Shown: piece by piece, positions 1 through 4,916 of the stretch
Numbering within the stretch: the stretch's first letter is position 1
Layout: each line of letters starts with the position of its first letter
DNA from: Vulcanimicrobiota bacterium
GTDB lineage: Bacteria; Vulcanimicrobiota; Vulcanimicrobiia; Vulcanimicrobiales; Vulcanimicrobiaceae
Reading direction: 5' to 3'
Assembly (NCBI GenBank): GCA_019245275.1
Contig: JAFARW010000109.1
Span: forward strand, 1 to 8,128
DNA: 8,128 nt
The notes under the pieces: model-generated
What the model was told of the DNA's origin: nothing
Seen by the model: only the letters and a program-made list of their open reading frames with translations
Database searches by the model: none
Program-made: the position numbers and the translations under genes

Positions 1-924
1 GAGATCGACGCCGTAGACCGACTCCGTGACGGGATGCTCGACTTGCAGTCTGGTGTTCATCTCCAAGAAATAGAAGTCGCCGTTGCGATCGACCATGAAC
101 TCGATCGTTCCCGCGTTGACGTAGTTAACGACGCGCGCGAGCCGCACCGCAGCATCACCCATCGCTGCGCGAACATCGGCCGATAATGCGACCGAGGGTG
201 CTTCCTCGACTACTTTCTGGTGGCGGCGCTGGATCGAACATTCGCGCTCTCCAAGATGCACGACGTTCCTGTGCGTATCCGCCAGCACTTGAAATTCAAT
301 GTGCCGTGGGCTCTGCAGGTAGCGCTCGAGCAGCACGGTGTCGTCGCCGAACGCCGCCTTCGCCTCACGTCGAGCGCTTTGCAACGCTTCTTCGAAATCG
401 GCGAGATCATTGACGATCCGCATGCCGCGCCCACCGCCGCCGGCGCTCGCTTTGATCAAGAGCGGCGTACCGATGCGCTCCGCTTCGGATCTCAAGCGTT
501 TTGCGCCCTGCTCCGCGCCGTCATACCCGGGCACGACCGGAACCCCGATCGCGCGCGCGAGCGCCTTGGCACGCTGTTTGCTGGCCATCGCTTCCATTGC
601 ATCGGGCGACGGACCAACGAAGATGAGCCCCGCGTCGAGCGCGGCTTTCGCAAACTCGGAACGCTCCGAGAGAAAGCCGTAACCTGGGTGAACCGCATCG
701 GCCTTCAAGACACGGGCCGCCTCGAGAAGCGCTTCTATATTAAGGTAGGAAGCCGTCACGTCAGCCGGGCCGATGCACGCCGAATCTGCCATGAACTCGA
801 GGTGGAGCGCGTCGCGGTCGGCCTCGGAGTACACTCCGAGGGGCGTCACGCCGAGCTCGCGTGCGCCGCGAGCGATTCGGACGGCAATCTCGCCGCGATT
901 GGCGATGAGTAGTCGGCGGATCAT
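1..924 (-). CDS. liuD: Biotin carboxylase subunit of an acyl-CoA carboxylase, probably 3-methylcrotonyl-CoA carboxylase alpha (partial, 3' end off window)
   Basis: This subunit carboxylates biotin using ATP and bicarbonate; the carboxyl group is then moved to the acyl-CoA by the partner carboxyltransferase. Only the first 308 residues are present and the frame is open to the left edge. Visible: N-terminal IRRLLIANRGEIAVRI, HPGYGFLSE, an ATP-binding lysine at K116 in ASKQRAKAL, K158 followed by the glycine-rich loop ASAGGGGRGM, RRHQKVVEEAP with K237, and the active-site segment E288-MNTRLQVEHPVTE, with R292, Q294, V295 and E296 at the same numbers as in E. coli AccC. The GVPVVPGYDGAEQ segment is of the kind seen in methylcrotonyl/propionyl-CoA carboxylase alpha chains. 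The ATG at 924-922 overlaps the stop of the upstream hydratase gene (ATGA) and has no clear Shine-Dalgarno, so coupled translation is likely. The leucine-pathway assignment comes from the neighbouring liuC and liuB; a PccA/AccA3-type subunit or free AccC is possible. The C-terminal biotinyl domain that would decide this lies outside the window. Confidence 0.88.
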   Translation of the reverse strand, partial: MIRRLLIANRGEIAVRIARGARELGVTPLGVYSEADRDALHLEFMADSACIGPADVTASYLNIEALLEAARVLKADAVHPGYGFLSERSEFAKAALDAGLIFVGPSPDAMEAMASKQRAKALARAIGVPVVPGYDGAEQGAKRLRSEAERIGTPLLIKASAGGGGRGMRIVNDLADFEEALQSARREAKAAFGDDTVLLERYLQSPRHIEFQVLADTHRNVVHLGERECSIQRRHQKVVEEAPSVALSADVRAAMGDAAVRLARVVNYVNAGTIEFMVDRNGDFYFLEMNTRLQVEHPVTESVYGVDL

Positions 925-1700
925 TCGGTCCAGTTCGGCTTACGGCGCTCGAGGAAGGCGCGCAGCCCTTCTTGACCTTCAGGGCTCGTACGCTGCTGCG
1001 CGATTGCTTGAGATGTAATTTCGCGTGCGTCTTCGGGGCGGGCGGTGACCTCAGCGATCGTTTTCTTGGCGACCGCAATCGCATTCCGGCCGCCGCTTTT
1101 GATCTCATCGACGACGCGGTCTACGGCCGTATCGAGATCCTCAAAGCGCACGACCTCGTGCACGAGGCCGATGTTTTCGGCACGTTCCGCGCTAAAACGC
1201 TCGCCGGTTAAGAACAGCGCGCGCGCATGCGAAACGCCGATCTTTCTGATGACGAACGGCGAAATAACCGCCGGCAAGATGCCGAGTTTTACCTCTGTGA
1301 AACCGAATTGCGCATCGTTTGAGGCGATTGCGACATCGCAGACCGCGACCAAACCCGCGCCGCCGCCGAGGGCCGCGCCGTGAATGCGGGCGATGACCGG
1401 CCGAGGGCAGCGATCGATCGTCGCAAACATTTCCGACATCCGTTTGGCGTCTGAAACGTTCTCTTCACGTGAGAGTTCAAGCGAGGCCCGCATCCAATTG
1501 ATGTCCGCACCTCCGCAAAACGTCTTGCCCGCGCCGCTCAGGATTACGGCGCGAAGCGTCCCATCGTTCCCGAGCCGTTCGAACGCGCGCTGCAATTCGG
1601 CGATGAGCTCGGCGTTGAACGCGTTTCGTACATCGGGGCGATTCAGCGTGACGTGCGCAACCGCTTCCGATACAGAGATTTCAAGAATCGGGTGGGACAT
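921..1700 (-). CDS. liuC: Enoyl-CoA hydratase/isomerase family protein, likely 3-methylglutaconyl-CoA hydratase
   Basis: A 259-residue crotonase-fold protein, the normal size for the family, expected in the cytoplasm. By homology and context it hydrates 3-methylglutaconyl-CoA to HMG-CoA in leucine breakdown. Landmarks: VTLNRPDVRNAFN at about 17-29; the oxyanion-hole segment FCGGADINWM at 61-70, whose NWM ending is typical of LiuC-type hydratases; HGAALGGGAGL at 108-118; FGFTEVKLGILPAVISPFV at 132-150 with probable catalytic E136; and LTGERFSAERAENIGLVHE. The first glutamate of classical crotonases (the E in GGGCEL) is a glycine here, G116. The ATG at 1700 was chosen because the protein then begins just before the first conserved strand. 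An in-frame TTG at 1730 would add ten arginine-rich residues without homology and would run into the upstream inverted repeat. Its stop overlaps the start of the downstream biotin carboxylase gene by ATGA. It is divergent from the cytochrome gene across 56 bp. Confidence 0.88.
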   Translation of the reverse strand: MSHPILEISVSEAVAHVTLNRPDVRNAFNAELIAELQRAFERLGNDGTLRAVILSGAGKTFCGGADINWMRASLELSREENVSDAKRMSEMFATIDRCPRPVIARIHGAALGGGAGLVAVCDVAIASNDAQFGFTEVKLGILPAVISPFVIRKIGVSHARALFLTGERFSAERAENIGLVHEVVRFEDLDTAVDRVVDEIKSGGRNAIAVAKKTIAEVTARPEDAREITSQAIAQQRTSPEGQEGLRAFLERRKPNWTE

Positions 1701-1756
1701 TGCGCGCGAGTTTCTCGGCCCCGCGCGCAACCGCCTATGCTAAGATAGGCAGCACG
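1701..1756. promoter_or_regulatory. Divergent intergenic region between liuC and the cytochrome/molybdoenzyme operon
   Basis: These 56 bp must hold, or overlap, the start signals of two oppositely directed transcription units. I see AT-rich hexamers that could act as -10 elements (TATGCT at 1736-1741 or TAAGAT at 1741-1746 on plus; TATCTT on minus), but no convincing -35 box at the right distance. Promoters here are inferred from gene layout rather than read from consensus sequences. Confidence 0.45.
1733..1750. repeat. Perfect 6-bp inverted repeat overlapping the cytochrome gene's ribosome binding site
   Basis: GCCTAT (1733-1738) and ATAGGC (1745-1750) are exact reverse complements separated by the 6-nt loop GCTAAG. 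The right arm contains the AGG (1747-1749) that is the best Shine-Dalgarno candidate for the ATG at 1757. The palindrome also covers the AT-rich candidate -10 hexamers. It could be a repressor operator or an RNA hairpin hiding the ribosome binding site; a chance palindrome cannot be excluded at this arm length. Confidence 0.4.
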
Positions 1757-2560
1757 ATGGCGCAGCGACCGACGGTATACCGGCACTCGATTGCGACCCG
1801 CCTAACGCACTGGGCGTTCTTTCTCGCGTTCTTGGCGCTGATCAGCAGCGGATTGCAAATCTTCAACGCTGCCCCCTACCTCGACGCTTCCGATAAGAGC
1901 AATCCGGCGCATCGCGTCTTATCGATCGATTCCACCGACTCGCACCAAGGTATCACGACGATCTTCGGCCATCGTTTCACGACGACGGGATTCCTGGGCT
2001 ACACCGACGACGGGATGGGCGGCAAAACGGATCGCGCGTTTCCCGGATGGTTGACGATCCCATCGTATCAAGCGCTTGCTGACGGCCGTCGCTGGCATCT
2101 CTTTTTCGCGTGGATCATGGTAATCAGCGGTCTGCTTTACGTTATCGTCGGCATTCTGCGCGGCGATTTGCGCGAGTTGATTTTGAAGCGCGCCGACATT
2201 CCGAAGTTATTGCCGATGCAACTCTACTATCTGCGCCTGCGCAAAGATCCGCCGCCGCACGGCAAATACAACCCGCTGCAAAAACTGGCGTACACGACCG
2301 TGCTTTTCGTTCTGGCGCCGCTCATGATTTTGACGGGGCTGGCGCTCTCGCCGTCATTCGATGCGCAGTTTCACCCGATCACCGTCGTCTTCGGCGGACG
2401 GCAATTTGCGCGACTGTGGCACTTCGTCTTGATGTTGCTCTTGATTGGATTCTTCGTGACGCACCTCGTGCTTGTAACGACGACCGGCGTAATCAACCAT
2501 TTGCGCTCGATGATCACCGGTTGGTATCGTTTGGGCGCGCACGACGGAACCGGCATATGA
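1757..2560 (+). CDS. Four-helix b-type cytochrome, thiosulfate-reductase cytochrome b-like membrane subunit
   Basis: A 267-residue integral membrane protein of the cytochrome b561/Ni-hydrogenase cytochrome type, as found beside sulfite-oxidase-fold molybdenum enzymes. Four hydrophobic helices are visible at about 18-37, 113-134, 178-198 and 220-242. Histidines in or at the ends of these helices (H18, H114, H222, H236) are the likely axial ligands of two hemes. Conserved-looking pieces are the N-terminal YRHSIATRLTHW, RRWHLFFAW, PLQKLAYTTVLF and RLWHFVL. The long loop between helices 1 and 2 (about 38-112) contains several further histidines. Expected role: passing electrons between membrane quinone and the exported molybdoenzyme encoded next; direction and substrate cannot be read from sequence. 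The ATG at 1757 has AGG seven bases upstream and gives the expected N-terminus. An in-frame TTG at 1700 would overlap the opposite gene's start and is unlikely. The stop overlaps the next ATG (ATGA, 2557-2560). Confidence 0.87.
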   Translation: MAQRPTVYRHSIATRLTHWAFFLAFLALISSGLQIFNAAPYLDASDKSNPAHRVLSIDSTDSHQGITTIFGHRFTTTGFLGYTDDGMGGKTDRAFPGWLTIPSYQALADGRRWHLFFAWIMVISGLLYVIVGILRGDLRELILKRADIPKLLPMQLYYLRLRKDPPPHGKYNPLQKLAYTTVLFVLAPLMILTGLALSPSFDAQFHPITVVFGGRQFARLWHFVLMLLLIGFFVTHLVLVTTTGVINHLRSMITGWYRLGAHDGTGI

Positions 2561-3294
2561 AAAGACGACTCTTTATCGCGTCATCACTCTCTGCAGCGCT
2601 TGCTGGCTGCGGCGCAATCGGAACGCGCTTGAACGACAGCCGTTTTCACGATGTGCTGAACAGCGCCGAAGCACTCAATCACGCGCTGCTCGGAACGCGC
2701 GGCCTCGCCAAAGAGTACGCGGAATCGGATATCGATTGGAACTTCCGTGTCAATGGATTCGACACGCCGATGGACTCTGCGTACGCAACGCTGATGAACG
2801 GCAATTACCGCGCCTACCATTTGATCGTCGACGGCGCGGTCGAACGGCCACAGCGTTTAGCGCTCGCGCAACTTCGCAGTATGCCGCTGCAGACGAATAT
2901 TACGCGGCATGATTGCGTTGAGGGTTGGAGCGCAATCGGGAAGTTTCGTGGCGTGCAATTGAGAGATGTTCTGGATCTTGCGCAGCCGCGTACTCAGGCG
3001 CGCTACGTCATCTTCCACTGCATGGACCGCTCGCCCGAAGGTCTGCCGTATTACGAGAGCTTGAACTTGCATCAAGCCCGACACCCGCAGGCGCTGCTGG
3101 TTCTCGATCTCAACGATCGTCCGATCGACGCCGATCATGGAGCGCCGCTGCGTCTGCGCGTTCCGACGCAGTTGGGCTATAAGAGCGCGAAATGGGTTGC
3201 CCGCATAGAGGTAGTTGCTTCGTTTGCCACAATTTTTTCCGGCAACGGTGGCTACTGGGAGGATCAGGGCTATGAATGGTACGCGGGCATTTAG
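2557..3294 (+). CDS. Molybdopterin-dependent oxidoreductase (sulfite oxidase fold), Tat-exported lipoprotein
   Basis: A 245-residue member of the oxidoreductase molybdopterin-binding family (sulfite oxidase/YedY fold), compact like single-domain bacterial members. The N-terminus MKRRLFIASS has a twin-arginine pattern followed by a lipobox LAGC at C18, so export fully folded through Tat and lipid anchoring are predicted. This suits an enzyme that acquires its Mo cofactor in the cytoplasm. Domain landmarks: TRHDCVEGWSAIGKFRGV with C120, the expected cysteine ligand to molybdenum; VIFHCMDRSPEG; YYESLNLHQARHPQALL; HGAPLRLRVPTQLGYKSAKW at 194-213; and the C-terminal GYWEDQGYEWYAGI, all typical of cytochrome-b-associated members. 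The gene starts inside the cytochrome stop codon and has no separate strong ribosome binding site, so the two are probably made together as a membrane complex. Substrate unknown; sulfite, sulfoxide or another small oxidised/reduced compound are possibilities from the family only. Confidence 0.9.
   Translation: MKRRLFIASSLSAALAGCGAIGTRLNDSRFHDVLNSAEALNHALLGTRGLAKEYAESDIDWNFRVNGFDTPMDSAYATLMNGNYRAYHLIVDGAVERPQRLALAQLRSMPLQTNITRHDCVEGWSAIGKFRGVQLRDVLDLAQPRTQARYVIFHCMDRSPEGLPYYESLNLHQARHPQALLVLDLNDRPIDADHGAPLRLRVPTQLGYKSAKWVARIEVVASFATIFSGNGGYWEDQGYEWYAGI
3258..3263 (+). promoter_or_regulatory. Strong Shine-Dalgarno for the third operon gene, inside the molybdoenzyme coding sequence
   Basis: GGAGGA at 3258-3263 lies 8 bases before the ATG at 3272, within the last codons of the molybdoenzyme gene. 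It decides the start of the exported protein: an in-frame upstream start near 3215 would add 19 residues and displace the signal peptide from the N-terminus. Confidence 0.7.
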
Positions 3295-4057
3295 CTTATT
3301 TTGCACGCTCTTTATTGCGAGTGCGAGCGTTGCCGTTGCACTAAGCGTGCCGTTGAATCCGCCTCCGCCCGGAATGGTCGATCACACGATCACCGCGTAT
3401 CTCGCAGGCGAAGCGATGAACGGCCGCTACGAAATCGTCGCCAGTCGACTCCGCCTCAACAATTCGCAATGGCAGCCGTATGTAACGATCTACGCCCAAC
3501 GCGCCACGGGTTTTGGGGAGATCTATCAATCGCCGTCCAAGAACGACGCGCTCGCGCTTGTGCCGCGCCGTGAAGCGGTACCGGGCGGTTCGCTCTACTT
3601 GCCGACGGTTGACGTTCATTTGATCGGCAAGGCCGAGTTTATGGCATCCGGCCGCCAAGAGGCGGCCGTTCTCGTTCACCAAGCGGGCGCCGATTGCGGC
3701 AGCACGGCGCTTTCAATTCTGCGCGCCGACCCAGTGCATGGGACGATTCGACTTGCCGCCCAGGTTTCGAATCCGTGTGATTTGTCGGCGAAGATTCAAG
3801 GACACACGATCGTGCTAAGCGGTCCCTACTACAATGCGACTGCGGCTTTGTGTTGTCCAACGCAAGCGCAGGCGCGCGCAATCTTGGCATACGGCGCGGG
3901 AAGATGGACGTTGCATCCGGCCTACTTCAAATTGGGCGTGCGCGGCATGGCGCGGGCTCGAGTTATCGGCCCGATTCCGAAGATGACGCCGAGCCCGGCC
4001 TCGATTTTCAAATCACCGCTGCCCAGCCCGGGAGCGCTACAAACCCCTCGTCCCTAA
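3272..4057 (+). CDS. Secreted cysteine-containing protein of unknown function, third gene of the redox operon
   Basis: A 261-residue protein I cannot assign. Residues 1-25 form a signal peptide: a short start with R5, a hydrophobic stretch at about 8-23, and a plausible cleavage site near ALS. Next come a proline run (PLNPPPPG, 28-34) and a globular region, about 35-225, likely mostly beta strands, containing TAYLAGEAMNGRYEIVASRL. Apart from C11 in the signal peptide there are four cysteines: C142 (ADCGS), C169 (NPCDL) and the adjacent pair C194-C195 (ALCCPTQ), suggesting disulfides in an oxidising compartment. The tail (about 234-261) is rich in Pro, Ser and Thr. The CCP motif followed by an RW-containing strand faintly resembles mycobacterial LppP/LprE-type exported proteins; this is from memory and weak. 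The gene overlaps the molybdoenzyme by 23 bp and has its own strong ribosome binding site, so a role linked to that enzyme (assembly, anchoring or substrate delivery) is inferred, not shown. Confidence 0.8.
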   Translation: MNGTRAFSLFCTLFIASASVAVALSVPLNPPPPGMVDHTITAYLAGEAMNGRYEIVASRLRLNNSQWQPYVTIYAQRATGFGEIYQSPSKNDALALVPRREAVPGGSLYLPTVDVHLIGKAEFMASGRQEAAVLVHQAGADCGSTALSILRADPVHGTIRLAAQVSNPCDLSAKIQGHTIVLSGPYYNATAALCCPTQAQARAILAYGAGRWTLHPAYFKLGVRGMARARVIGPIPKMTPSPASIFKSPLPSPGALQTPRP

Positions 4058-4061
4058 AACC

Positions 4062-4916
4062 TTAGTGCAGGTATGCGCAATCCGCTTGCGGCGGCGCATT
4101 CGGATTACGGATCGTATCGAGCAGCTTTTGCGCGATGATGTTTTGGCCGGTTTGATTCGGATGGAGACCGCCTAGGCCGGTACCGACGAAGTTGTTCGGA
4201 TCGTAGAGCGCGGCGTCGCAAGCGACATCGGCGACAGCTAACGCGCCATTCGGCTGAAAAAGCCCGTTGATTCCTTTGATCAGCGCGACGTACCAGGCAC
4301 TGTACGGCGGCGTGCAAATGACCTGAAAGTTGATGGGATCATTGGGATTGCTGCATGGAAAATGTGTGATGTTCGCATCGTTCAGCAAGACGATTTGCGC
4401 TAACGGCGCCATCAAGTGAATCTGCGCGATTGCCTGCTGATAGGCGCTTAACATCGCGGCGGCATCTTGCGCAGCCGTCGCTTGGCGGCATTGCCACTCG
4501 AGAACATCTTCGGCGCGCGCCGACGCTTCGTCGATTCCGATTTCTATTGTGGCGAAACCGCTGGTCACATCCATCCGCGTGATCTGGGCGCTGATCGAGC
4601 CGTTCGCGCCCGAATGGCACGACTGGTATGAGGAAATGAAATTGGAGTGCCCGTCGGCGAGGTCGTGCAATGCGATTGACAGGCCCGACAGACTGATGGT
4701 GACTTGCGGAAAAGTCACGATGTTCTGATTCGGAGACGGATACGGGGCCGTCACGCTGTCGCCGAGCGCATCGTAAAGCACGCCATTATTGAATCCGGTT
4801 GGGATTTTCGGCGGCCCGGACGGCGTCGAAGGCGTGCTCCCGCCTCCTCCGCCACCGCAAGCGCTGAGTAGTATCGCGAACGCAAGCACCCCGACGCTAC
4901 GCCGCATCGAACTCAC
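4062..4916 (-). CDS. SGNH/GDSL hydrolase-like lipoprotein with atypical catalytic blocks
   Basis: A 284-residue predicted lipoprotein. The N-terminus has RR at 5-6, a hydrophobic stretch and a lipobox LSAC at C20, then six glycines and a Ser/Thr/Pro linker to about residue 40. The body matches the SGNH esterase/lipase layout: block I YDALGDSVT with nucleophile S54, a central strand IEIGIDEA (124-131), a strand ending IVLLND (175-180), and the C-terminal HPNQTGQNIIAQKLLD with H252. Two expected residues differ: the block III Asn (GxND) is I128, and the Asp three residues before the catalytic His is G249. Activity is therefore uncertain. Six further cysteines (100, 143, 188, 201, 233, 280) could form disulfides outside the cytoplasm. 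The ATG at 4916 overlaps the liuB stop as ATGA; a second ATG at 4907 is a fair alternative and keeps the whole signal peptide. Probable role: ester hydrolysis or binding at the cell surface; substrate unknown. Confidence 0.82.
   Translation of the reverse strand: MSSMRRSVGVLAFAILLSACGGGGGGSTPSTPSGPPKIPTGFNNGVLYDALGDSVTAPYPSPNQNIVTFPQVTISLSGLSIALHDLADGHSNFISSYQSCHSGANGSISAQITRMDVTSGFATIEIGIDEASARAEDVLEWQCRQATAAQDAAAMLSAYQQAIAQIHLMAPLAQIVLLNDANITHFPCSNPNDPINFQVICTPPYSAWYVALIKGINGLFQPNGALAVADVACDAALYDPNNFVGTGLGGLHPNQTGQNIIAQKLLDTIRNPNAPPQADCAYLH

Noticed and set aside
220..912. Long plus-strand open frame of 230 codons
   Set aside because: It is antisense to the biotin carboxylase coding sequence, which shows full family motifs in the minus frame; the plus translation is Arg-rich and unlike any protein I recognise.
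1700..1756. TTG start at 1700 for the cytochrome gene
   Set aside because: It overlaps the liuC start codon on the other strand and adds residues before the conserved YRHS segment; the ATG at 1757 has an AGG at good spacing.
2110..2556. Upstream in-frame extension of the molybdoenzyme from 2110
   Set aside because: It would overlap nearly half of the cytochrome gene and bury the Tat/lipoprotein signal inside the protein; the ATG at 2557 restores both.
4081..4110. Small GC hairpin (CCGC-TT-GCGG) near the convergent gene ends as a terminator
   Set aside because: The stem is only four base pairs, has no T-run, and lies within the SGNH coding sequence.
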